Origin: Ochromonadaceae sp. CCMP2298
Lineage: Eukaryota; Sar; Synurophyceae; Ochromonadales; Ochromonadaceae
NCBI GenBank assembly: GCA_026770595.1
Contig: MU634248.1
Span: forward strand, 1 to 13,980
DNA: 13,980 bases
Reading direction: 5' to 3'
Of the stretch, positions 1-7,181 are shown one piece after another (the first letter of the stretch is position 1; every line of letters begins with the position of its first letter). A program made the translations under genes and the position numbers. The notes under the pieces are model-generated. The model ran no database searches, was not told where the DNA came from, and was given only the letters and a program-made list of their open reading frames with translations.

Positions 1-1422
1 CTGCGCAACTCACTCTCACGCAACCGCGCCTGCTGCAGTGGGCGCTGGATGTGTACGGGGAGGAGAGCGGGCGGCTGATGGCAGAGTACGTACAAAGACA
101 GCAGCCCCTATCCCTATCCTCCTCTCCCGCGTCCCCATCCTCTACATCCTCCCCATCAGCACTGGGTCTACGCACTAACACCTACGATGCCTCTCAGCGG
201 CTGGCCAACTCCGTGCACCACTACGCACACGCACTGGCTGACGAAGGCGCGGACGGTGATGGTGGGGGCAGAGGGGGCAGGGGGGGCAGGGGGGGTGAGC
301 GCATCTACGAGCTACAGGCGCTGCTGGACAAGACCCGCGTGGGCTCGGCGCAGGACCGCTACGCAGCGGCGATCCACAGCCGCCGCCAAGTATACCACGC
401 TCTGCGAGGCAACATGCTCGCCTGGAAACAGCTGAAGGAGCGGGCTGAGGAGAGGCAGGGTAGGAGATTCAAATTAGACAAAACTGTGCACCTTTATGTC
501 GTTATACCTACTCCCCTCGTCCCCCTACACCTCCCTAACCCTCCCACACTCTATTATCCATACATGCACTGCAGTGGGGGGCTTCGAGGACATCCGTCTG
601 GACTGGCCCGAGCTGCTGAAGGTCACAGCCATCGCGGGGCAGCACCTGTTGAACGTCAAGGACGCTGCGCTGGTGAGCATGAGGGAGAGGCGACAGATGG
701 CTGGGGAGATCCTTGGGCTGCTGCAGGAGATGCTGTTGGGCTCCCACCCGCAGCAGCATGACGCGGTAATGCTGATGGTGGCGGATGTGCACCAGCAGGT
801 GGGGGTGCTGGACCTGGAGGACGCCGGTACTGCCCATACTGCGCCCCCCGATGCCCATGCCCATACAGACCATGCAGAGGCGGAGGTCGGGTCCGGGGGG
901 TTAGGCGGTTCACAGGGGTCAGCGTCTGTGCGTGTGCGCACTCCTGTGCAGCTGCTGTCCTCGGCGCTGCAGCACTTCCAGGTGAGCCTGCAAGTGACGC
1001 GTGACATCGCGGACAGGTCTGGGCAGCACCTGCTCGTGACGCCACTGACGCTCACAGCCAACGCCCTGTCCAGTCTGCGGCGGTTCGCAGAGGCCTATCC
1101 CATGTACCTGCAGGCCCTCCAGCTGTCGGAGCGTCTGGGCGAGCACGTGAGCGTCATCCCGCTGCTCGTGAACTTCGGCATCTCGCTGCTGCAGACGCAG
1201 GGGGGCGAGCAGGCGCAGGGAATGGGGGCGGCGCTGTGGGCGCAGGGGCAGGGGGGCATGCGGGGCCGCTGTCTGGAGGCGCGCACACAGCTGCAGCGCG
1301 CATCAACGCTCATCGAGAGAGCGGGGGCGGGGGCAGGGGTGGGGGCGGCTCTCTCTTCCTCGGTGGTGGCTGAGCGCGCCAGGGAATTCCTGCAAATCGC
1401 GGAGGCCCGCTGCGGGCAGTGA
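1..1422 (+). CDS. TPR-like helical repeat protein, 5' partial
   Basis: The frame is open from the window edge (first full codon at 3), so the start lies upstream. Exons are 3-459 and 575-1422, joined through a 115-nt intron (460-574, donor GTAGGA, acceptor CTGCAG, CTAAC at 535-539). The junction splits a Val codon and gives ERQ-VGGFEDIRLDWPE. The product is at least 434 residues, or 398 if a second possible intron (90-197) is removed. It is almost all amphipathic helix. The C-terminal third reads like tetratricopeptide repeats (ALSSLRRFAEAYPMYLQAL, then LSERLGEHVSVIPLLVNFG), the type of array that binds protein partners. Low-complexity inserts occur: Ser/Pro near residues 35-55, a Gly/Arg run encoded at about 262-297, and a Gly/Ala segment near the end. 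I do not recognise a named family. The stop is TGA at 1420-1422. The TPR reading is by eye, and another alpha-solenoid is equally possible. Confidence 0.6.
90..197 (+). other. Possible in-frame intron in the TPR-like gene
   Basis: This 108-nt stretch starts GTACAA (an overlapping GTACGT lies at 86) and ends CCTCTCAG. It is pyrimidine-rich and has a CTAAC branch-point-like motif at 175-179, 18 nt before the acceptor. It is a multiple of three, lies between whole codons and has no stop. If read through, it encodes a Ser/Pro-rich low-complexity segment unlike its helical surroundings. Removal joins RLMAEY to RLANSVHHYAHAL, which continues the helix. Either spliced or retained forms fit the frame. 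Confidence 0.45.
262..297 (+). repeat. G-run tract, possible G-quadruplex, inside a coding exon
   Basis: Four or more runs of five to seven G, spaced by short CA/CAGA linkers, encode a Gly-Gly-Arg repeat. The runs fall on the coding strand, so a quadruplex could form in the mRNA as well as the DNA. Only sequence potential is shown. Confidence 0.5.
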
Positions 1423-1612
1423 TGGGGCAGGGGGGGGGGGAGGGTAACACACACACATCCCTACTACTGTTTATTGTATTCGTTTGAAGAAAAGCTTTTC
1501 ACTTCTGACAATCTACGTTACTTCTGACGCCTCCCCAGTACGCGTACTCTTCTCTATTCTCAGAAACCTCCTCACCGGGGTTTCAGGTGAAAAGTTCCCA
1601 GGTTGGGGTTAA
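1423..1612. other. Intergenic DNA downstream of the TPR-like gene
   Basis: No gene is seen. It starts with a long G run just after the stop codon (about 1430-1440), then a short CA run. A perfect 12-bp palindrome, GAAAAGCTTTTC, is at 1489-1500, followed by two copies of ACTTCTGAC. No AATAAA signal is evident; TGTTTATTGTATT near 1468 is AT-rich enough to serve the 3' end. The stretch ends at the left target duplication of a foldback element. Confidence 0.4.
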
Positions 1613-1817
1613 ACAGTCCGCAACTACTGCTACTTGGGGGTCACGCTAAAAACGCCTTTTTTTTACCCCAAAAACCCATGTAACGGAATGGTTACGCGGG
1701 TTTTATTAATAAGTCTTTCATTGTATTGATTAAAACCCACCTTGGGGTAAATTTTTTTGGGGGTGGAAATTACCCCCAAGTAGCAGTTGTTGCGGACTGT
1801 TAAAAGTTCCCAAGTTG
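1590..1817 (+). repeat. 16-bp direct repeats flanking the MITE
   Basis: AAAAGTTCCCAGGTTG at 1590-1605 and AAAAGTTCCCAAGTTG at 1802-1817 match at 15 of 16 positions. They lie just outside the two ends of the foldback element. Removing the element and one TAA brings the copies to about 21 bp apart, suggesting the MITE inserted into an older short tandem repeat. Confidence 0.55.
1613..1800. mobile_element. 188-bp foldback MITE with 29-bp TIRs and TAA duplication
   Basis: The ends 1613-1641 and 1772-1800 are inverted repeats matching at 28 of 29 positions (starting ACAGTCCGCAAC, ending in a GGGGGT block). TAA sits on both sides (1610-1612 and 1801-1803). Inside are nested shorter inverted repeats: TTTACCCCAA against TTGGGGTAAA, and GGGTTTTATT against a diverged GATTAAAACCC, so most of the unit could fold on itself. 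It has no coding capacity. A 3-bp TWA duplication is typical of the PIF/Harbinger (Tourist) superfamily, but the end sequence does not by itself prove that assignment. Confidence 0.75.
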
Positions 1818-1819
1818 AT

Positions 1820-1980
1820 TCTGAAACCGGACCTGGAAGGTTTTTTGTTCGATCTTACAGCAAAAAGTAAAAAAAACCCACGCAACTATCCAGTAACCCG
1901 GGTTTTATGGGGGGGGGGTCTGAAACCGGGACTTTGGTGTTTTTTTGGTCAATCTTCGGGCGAAAAAATCTCAAAAAAAC
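1820..1980 (+). repeat. Two diverged direct repeats, offset 99 bp
   Basis: Copies begin TCTGAAACCGG at 1820 and TCTGAAACCGGG at 1919. Both continue through a T run, a GATCTT/AATCTT core and an A-rich tail, with clear divergence. Between them an AAAACCC (1873-1879) and GGGTTTT (1900-1906) inverted pair precedes a run of about ten G. This looks like decayed repetitive DNA. No gene is seen, although some frames are open by chance. Confidence 0.45.
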
Positions 1981-2069
1981 GCGAAACACCCAAATCAAAT
2001 TCCAAAGGATGTTCAACTTCAACCCCGGAGAGGCGTCCTCTCTAAAAACGTCTTTTTGATAAAAGCAAT

Positions 2070-2173
2070 TGGCGTAATATGTCCATTAAACAACATTATC
2101 AGCGCTCAAATAGTTTATCAAAAAGGCAACTTTTGTCTAATTCGGACCGCTGTGGGTTCGAACCCTTGTTGCC
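2070..2173 (+). other. tRNA-like Pol III box motifs, possible tRNA relic or SINE piece
   Basis: GGGTTCGAACCC (2154-2165) is a perfect palindrome matching the B-box/T-arm consensus GGTTCGANNCC. TGGCGTAATATG (2070-2081) resembles an A box, with one extra base. GGCAAC (2125-2130) and GTTGCC (2168-2173) form an inverted pair around the B box. I could not fold a normal cloverleaf: the T stem and the 5' acceptor pairing are poor. It is therefore at best a degenerate tRNA-derived sequence. Confidence 0.25.
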
Positions 2174-2311
2174 AGGACACGAGGAACTGCAACGAGCCAA
2201 CGAGCCGCACAAGGAACTGAGAGTGTGGTATCAGAATAGCTTGCTAGATGCGTCTCGCGGGCAGCCTCAGAGCAACGACGAGCGAGGTGGACTTGACTGC
2301 ACGCGGCGAGC

Positions 2312-4176
2312 ATGAGCGAGGAGGAAGTGTCGGAGGCGGGTCAGCCTTCACCCCGCTACAGCAATGGAGCTGGTAATTACGGGTTTGACTCGAGCGGAGA
2401 CTCTGGACCATCGGCGGGCGCTGGGCCAGACTCCGACGCAAAGAGGAGGGACGCACTGAGGAAGGGAAAATGGACGGTAATCAACACAGGACTCTTTTCT
2501 GAGCAGGGTCAATGACTAACCCCCCTACTTCAACTTACCCCCCTCTTTTCACGCAGCCTGAGGAAGAGCGGTACACGAACAAAGTGATCGACTTTTTCAA
2601 CACGGGTGTCCTTCAACTGCCTGAGAGTGAGCGAGGAGTCACGCTGCGTGCCTATCTTGCAGACAAGCTTGGCTGCGACCCCATGCGCATCACGAAGAAA
2701 TACACAGGCGCGTCTTGCCTGGGGAAGCGAGTCTACCATGCTCAGAAGAAGGGCTTCCTGCCAGAGGAGCTGGAGAGGGCATCTAAGCAGCTCAAGGTTC
2801 TGGAGGACGACTTCAGGCAGAAGCTGGTGCAGATGAACAGAAAGCGCAGCAACAGTGCGACCGTCGAGACGAACATCATGGTGTCCTCGCCTGCGATCGA
2901 CGCTCTCTTCCAGCAAGGCGGCTTCCCTCCTCAGTGGAAAGGCTTGCCTCCTCCCTACATGCACGGTGTCGATCAGTTCCAGTATCCTATGGCTGGGATG
3001 TCTGGGTATGATGCAAACTACGCAACTGGAGTGCAACTGGGGGGCCCCAGCAACGCCATGATGCAGCAGATGCACTTGCAGATGCAGATGCAGATGTACG
3101 AAGAGCAACAGTACGGGGAAGAGCAGAAGGGGCAGTCGAAGAAGCGATATTTCGAGAATCAGCACGAGCAGGAGGGGCAAGAGGGGCAGGAGGGGCAAGG
3201 AGGTGAGGAGAAGAGCCAGCGCCTACGGGAGGGTCTTACCAGGACCAGCGCCACACAGACTCACGCACTAACACAACTGGCTGAGAATGGCCCAGAGTCT
3301 AGTACCAGTGCATCTAACTCGAGTGCTTCGAACTTCTCTGCCGCTCCGACCTTTCCATCTGAGGGTCAGCTACTGCTGCAGGGTCTGCAGGGGCAGCAGC
3401 AAGGGCAGCAGCAGGGGCAGCAGCAGGGGCAGCAGGGGCAGCAGGGGCATCGATTCACCTTCGAGCGCGGGGTAGCTTGGGGCGGGAAGAACTCAGACAG
3501 TGTGTGGGACAAGATCACGGGTGGGGCTCGGGACGGCAAGACGGCATTGGGTGGTCTCTCTGCTGGGGGGAGCTTCAGTGGTGCCGACTGTGATGCTTAT
3601 CCGCACCGGTTTGAGCAAGAGCGATTCCCTCAGCCTTCAGCCGCATCGAGCACTTCAGAGTACCGCAACAGTGTCCCTCGTGGGTTCGACAGAAAGTCTG
3701 TGGGGACTATGACTGGGACCAGTGGGAACAGTGGGAGCAGTGGGAGCAGTAGCGCTTCCGTGCACCGATCGACCGAGTCTAAGGCGATGCGCGGAGAGTG
3801 TGGCCCAGCACCGCGCATCCCGATCGCTACAAGTAGCGGTTTCAAGGAGCGGAAGCAGTCGCACGAATTGGATTGGACGGATTCCATGTCCGTGGTGGAC
3901 AAGGCCGTGGACCCTCCCAAGAAGGTGCTCGCGACTGACACGGAGGCCGCGAGCTCCCTGCTGGGCTTTTTCAACCAGCTGGAACGCAGCAACAGCAAAG
4001 AGGATCTCATGCGCTTCTTCGAGGGTGTGCGCAAAAGTGCTACCGGCACCACGCCTCCGAATGACGGGGGAAGTATGGAATCTGGAACTTCCAACGAACT
4101 CACGTCCGAGTCTCCCATGCTGTCGGTAAAGTCGGAGATCCAGGCCCACGGTGGGGAAGGTCCCGCAAACGTTTAA
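2312..4176 (+). CDS. Putative DNA-binding/regulatory protein with conserved GKWT..CDPMRI domain
   Basis: Exons are 2312-2476 and 2557-4176. The 80-nt intron (2477-2556) has donor GTAATC, CTAAC at 2516-2520 and acceptor CACGCAG. The phase-0 junction restores GKWT-PEEERY, and the product is 594 residues. Residues about 51-120 are a compact basic domain: GKWTPEEE, then FFNTGVLQLPE, TLRAYLADKLGCDPMRITKK, and a closing GK. From memory, this domain recurs in uncharacterised proteins of diatoms, oomycetes and other algae, often called transcription-factor-like, but I know no proven function. Residues about 521-547 (SLLGFFNQLERSNSKEDLMRFFEGV) form a second helical motif, perhaps for dimerisation or partner binding. 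Between them lie Met/Gln-, Gln/Gly- and Ser-rich disordered stretches, as in many regulators. A nuclear location is inferred. The stop is TAA at 4174-4176. Confidence 0.75.
3379..3447 (+). repeat. CAG/GGG microsatellite-like tract encoding Gly-Gln repeats
   Basis: Repeated units of CAGCAGCAGGGG and CAGCAGGGG encode GQQQ/GQQ inside the disordered middle of the regulator. Unit copies are nearly identical, so length variation by replication slippage is likely. A shorter GAGGGGCAG-type tract encoding EGQ repeats lies at about 3166-3206. Confidence 0.7.
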
Positions 4177-4491
4177 CTCTCTTTACTACGGGAAACTAGC
4201 CTTTCGATGATTTACTATAGCCTTACGATGAAAAAAAGCAGTGCTGCCTTACTGCAACAACAGGGGAAAACCCCATAGCTCTCTAGTCCAATTCTCCATA
4301 GCTTTCTAGTCCAATTTTAGTATTTTGTGATTTCGAGTCATCCATTCGATGCTCAGCCCTTTCGTTTTTAAAAAGTAGCAAGGAGTCAGTTCGTTATTGA
4401 TGATTTTGAGGTCGCAATGGAGATATGAGTGTACTTATGTCAGGATATAAGTTACACGGGAAGTCAGGAGAGTAGTAACGGCTCGATTTGT
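4177..4491. other. 3' flank of the regulator gene, with short tandem repeats
   Basis: No gene is seen. Two near copies of AGCCTTTCGATGA lie at about 4199-4230. A 23-bp period tandem pair starts with CCATAGCT at 4273 and 4296 (copies differ at one core base, CTCTAGTCC against TTCTAGTCC). The stretch is AT-rich and probably holds the 3' UTR. Confidence 0.4.
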
Positions 4492-4885
4492 GGGAGAAAG
4501 AGAAGGAAGGGATTAGCCCCTGGCGCATAATGCCGGCGAAAAAGGTCGATTATGCTCCCATGAAATGCTCCGAATTTCAGAAATAATGCTCCATTCTGCT
4601 CGAAACGGTCGAAAATGCTCGAAATAATGCTCATTTTTTATGCTCAAAAGTACGTACATATTTATTAAATCCGAATATGGAGTTTCCAATTTCGCCGAAA
4701 TTTTTCTGTTCCCAAGGGATTTTGCTTGTAAGGACGTAAGTTACGAAATTATGCTCAATTATGCTGATTATGCTCAAAATTATGCCGGCATTTCTCACTA
4801 TGCTCGAAATGGACGAAAATGCCGGTATTCCTGCCGGCATTATGCGCCAGGGGCTAGAAGGGATGTCCTTCCTTCTCTTTCTCCC
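4492..4885. repeat. Perfect 19-bp hairpin split by a transposon
   Basis: GGGAGAAAGAGAAGGAAGG at 4492-4510 is exactly complementary to 4867-4885. If the inserted element (4514-4856) and one target copy are removed, the arms stand 5 nt apart (GATGT), giving a 43-nt near-perfect purine/pyrimidine hairpin. This was therefore a simple inverted repeat before insertion. Its original role is unknown; a mirror of polypurine and polypyrimidine strands could form a stable RNA hairpin or unusual DNA. Confidence 0.75.
4514..4856. mobile_element. hAT-like non-autonomous DNA transposon (343 bp)
   Basis: The 24-bp ends 4514-4537 (TAGCCCCTGGCGCATAATGC...) and 4833-4856 are perfect inverted repeats. The 8-bp sequence GAAGGGAT flanks both sides exactly (4506-4513 and 4857-4864). 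An 8-bp duplication with TIRs starting TAG is the hallmark of the hAT superfamily. Inside are about nine ATGCTC hexamers, all on the + strand and in both halves, plus ATGCCGG near the ends; such subterminal repeats often bind the transposase. No transposase frame is present, so movement would need a source elsewhere. The perfect ends and duplication imply recent insertion. Confidence 0.85.
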
Positions 4886-5025
4886 AATGAGTGTCAGCTC
4901 TCACAATTGACATTCCTCCACAATAAAATAGCTTCTGCTGGATCGAGACGCTCCGGTTAGTTTACCGAAGCTATGGAGAGGGCGCGTAAAGTACCAGGCG
5001 CATTCAACTAATACTCGGCGGCGGA

Positions 5026-6564
5026 ATGAGTTTCCTTGCAGAAGACCCTGATGCAGATGCAGATGCTCATTCGCCTGTCTCATCACTCATTATCAGCGAT
5101 GCGCTGGGTAATAGCTTAATCACGTACTTCCCAGGTAGTCGTTTTGAGTCAGGCACCATCGCGAAGACCGTTGCCACAATCGGTGCAATGTCGCCAAGGT
5201 ACGCAACTCTCCTTCATTCGCTTGAGACAAGTACGGAGGACCAGAAATTAACACTTTATTTCTTACCAGCATTGATTTATTCGAGTTCGAGAGGGACGGT
5301 TATCTATTCATCACACAGCTACTGATGGTATCGAGGCACCAGCTCTACATCACGCACGGAAGCAAGCATCCCGGGGGGAGCGACGACCTGACATTGGTGA
5401 GCCACCTTGCAGTGGATACAGTAAACACCCGCTCTCAATTCTCTCACACTGCTCTACAGGTGAGCTACTTCATTGCGAGAGCGTTCTGTTTAATCTACGG
5501 GGAGGTGCTGGTTAAGGTTCTTGACTTTCTGGAACAAAAAGGAGCAGCAGATCTCCAGCAGGGTACTTTCTCATCCTCTGTTGCTAAGCCGGATGATGAT
5601 GTATTGAGCAGTTTCTCAGAGGAAGGTGTTATAGAGGACTTCCTGCAGTTTGAGGTACGCTCATTGTCGCAATCCCCCTCTGCAATCTCGCAACCACTTT
5701 CTCATATTCTCATGAAGCGCCTGCCTCCTATACCTCCTGTACCTCACCTCCTCCTTCTATTACTATACTGTGTATAATCCCCCCTCCTACAGGAACACTT
5801 TGTGCGAAGAGCCCTCCAAATTGTGGACGGAAATGATCCGAGTGGACATGCGGACAGCGTCTCTTCCCCCTCCCCTCCTTCCCTCGCACTCGTGGAGGCG
5901 CTAATTTGCCCCATCACAACTTCTTGGCACCTCTGGAAGAGTCCGCCCGGTGGGTCGATATATTTATTTGAACGCGGGAGAGATCAGGCGGTCATGCATA
6001 GGGTGTTTGGTAGGTCAATGGAGGGCAAGACATTGCAAGCTCGCAGCCTGAGCGCAGAATGGATGCATGTGCTAGATCTGTACCTGCGGTATTCGGACGC
6101 ACGTATAAAGGGGCCGGGGAACGATGGGGACATCGAGTCTATTTCTAGGGTGGCGTGGTACGAGCGGCCTGCTTCGCTGGATTCTCGAGACACAATGCTC
6201 CTCATGTGCATCGTGTCGGTAAGGCGCGATAATTCACTCTTAACCCCCAACCCCCATTACTTAATCAACTCCACTCCCTCAGAATTTCGTGCTGGTGCTG
6301 AAGATGCACTGTGAGGTAGCTGGTTGCTTGGAGGCGTGCAGAGGAGCGTCGCTCAGTCGCGTGGGTCCTGCTGCAGATGTGCAAGTGAAGAGTATAGAAG
6401 CTGTCCACGAGACGATGAAGTTCGCATGGTTAGCGACGTGCAGTCGCTTCGGAAGCGCTTTCCCAGATTCCCAGGTACCCATCACTAGTCCCCAAAAGAA
6501 GAGGCCCCTCTATAGAGAGCGCTTCGATCCTTTTTTCCAGCAAGTGGATAGGCGAGTGAGTTAG
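5026..6564 (+). CDS. Multi-exon protein of unknown function, possible longin-like N-terminus
   Basis: Predicted exons are 5026-5198, 5270-5396, 5460-5654, 5793-6218 and 6283-6564, giving 400 residues. Introns are 71, 63, 138 and 64 nt, all GT..AG; the first splits an AGC codon and the others fall between codons. Splicing joins IGAMSP-S-IDLFEFERDGYLF, DDLTL-VSYFIARAFCLIYGE, DFLQFE-EHFVRRALQIV and LLMCIVS-NFVLVLKMHCE. A further possible intron, 6475-6540, would shorten the tail by 22 residues. The first 140 residues alternate beta strands and helix (SLIISDALGNSLITYF, then GYLFITQLL, then a long helix), suggesting a longin fold as in HPS1/Fuzzy/CCZ1-type trafficking proteins, but no diagnostic motif is seen. 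Residues after about 165 hold a Ser/Pro stretch, then a mixed alpha/beta C-terminus. The start is the first in-frame ATG and could be further upstream. Confidence 0.6.
5397..5459 (+). other. Frame-preserving intron (63 nt)
   Basis: It begins GTGAGCC and ends TGCTCTACAG, lies between codons, and has no stop in the reading frame. If retained it adds 21 residues between a strand (DDLTL) and the following helix (VSYFIARAF). Excision gives a tighter strand-to-helix connection, so I favour splicing. Confidence 0.55.
6475..6540 (+). other. Possible last intron (66 nt), frame-preserving
   Basis: The donor is CAG|GTACCC and the acceptor follows a strong pyrimidine run (CCTTTTTTCCAG). It is phase 0, stopless and a multiple of three. 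With splicing the protein ends FPDSQ-QVDRRVS, and without it 22 basic residues are kept. The sequence alone cannot decide. Confidence 0.45.
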
Positions 6565-6648
6565 CGTATTGTAACTCCCACATTTGTAACTATTTGAGTC
6601 GAAATCGAAGGAAAGTGTATATTCGTTAAGATGCAGGGTGGTGAATGT

Positions 6649-6677
6649 CTTCCATAATGTATCCTTCCATAATGTAT
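6649..6677 (+). repeat. 14-bp tandem repeat between convergent genes
   Basis: CTTCCATAATGTAT occurs at 6649-6662 and 6664-6677, period 15. The surrounding 203 bp (6565-6767) is AT-rich and separates the 3' ends of two converging genes. No gene is seen there. Confidence 0.6.
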
Positions 6678-6767
6678 ACAACATAATTTGACCTGGCTGT
6701 AGAAAGCTATGTACACATGATCTCATACAGACTTTTTCAATTGTATCGATGCACTCTTCCGCAGAGG

Positions 6768-7181
6768 CTAGCACCCGCGACCCAGTCGCTCGCACAAGTC
6801 AACCGCCTTCTGCGCCTTAGTCTTCTTCATCGCATTCTGCTTGGCCGCCTCCTTCTTCAGTGAATTCAGGTAAGTATCATCTGTCTCTGCGGTGGTGCCG
6901 GCCATTCCTTCCTTCTTCTTGACAATGCTACTCGTAGCATCATCGCCTTTCGTCGTACCAATCACTCGCACGCTCATGGAAGTGGCCGCTGCCCCAGTGA
7001 CTTCATCGTCAGCAAAAGCTGGGGCGGAGATGGAAAGGCCAAGAGGTAAGAGCACTGCCACTGTGATTCCTCGCGCTAAGCTTTGCTTCGTCCACCCTGT
7101 GCAACCAGATCCGAGTCGCAGTCCGTGCGCCTGGAATGCGCAGAGGCAGAGCGCCAGGAAGAGCACAGTCACGCTGACCAT
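6768..7181 (-). CDS. Small thylakoid-lumen protein with tripartite targeting signal
   Basis: The preferred start is ATG at 7181-7179, because it puts a textbook signal peptide at the very N-terminus (residues 1-20, MVSVTVLFLALCLCAFQAHG). Next comes a short basic transit-like part (21-38), then a second hydrophobic segment ending APAFA before DDE (39-57), the thylakoid processing peptidase pattern. The product is 137 residues and the mature lumenal part about 80. Three segments are what is needed to cross the ER-derived, envelope and thylakoid membranes of a secondary plastid. The mature part is Ala/Lys-rich and ends TKAQKAVDLCERLGRGC. I have the impression of similar C-terminal LCE-LGRGC tails in other algal plastid proteins but cannot name the family. 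The frame stays open upstream to an acceptor-like TTTTTGCAG at about 7315, and an in-frame ATG at 7301 would add 40 residues. Confidence 0.7.
   Translation of the reverse strand: MVSVTVLFLALCLCAFQAHGLRLGSGCTGWTKQSLARGITVAVLLPLGLSISAPAFADDEVTGAAATSMSVRVIGTTKGDDATSSIVKKKEGMAGTTAETDDTYLNSLKKEAAKQNAMKKTKAQKAVDLCERLGRGC

Noticed and set aside
525-1454. Long open frames on the minus strand opposite the TPR-like gene
   Set aside because: They are shadows in GC-rich coding DNA. Their composition is Ser/Arg/Pro-rich without domain pattern, and the + strand carries the splice sites and helical repeats.
2100-2180. A functional tRNA gene
   Set aside because: The B box is perfect but the T stem, the acceptor pairing and any anticodon arm do not fold properly. 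I keep it only as a possible relic.
2530-3198. Leu-rich 222-codon minus-strand frame
   Set aside because: It is the mirror of the CAG/GAG-rich + strand exon of the regulator. Leu richness comes from CTG/CTC complements, not membrane segments.
3630-4149. Two overlapping minus-strand frames of about 160 codons
   Set aside because: They lie opposite the well-supported C-terminal coding part of the regulator and show no recognisable motif.
4492-4885. One 394-bp transposon with long composite ends
   Set aside because: The GAAGGGAT duplication sits between the outer and inner inverted repeats, so only the inner part is the mobile unit.
4640-4960. 106-codon frame inside the transposon
   Set aside because: It spans the repeat array and the right end of the element, repeats YA-type words from ATGCTC units, and has no transposase similarity.
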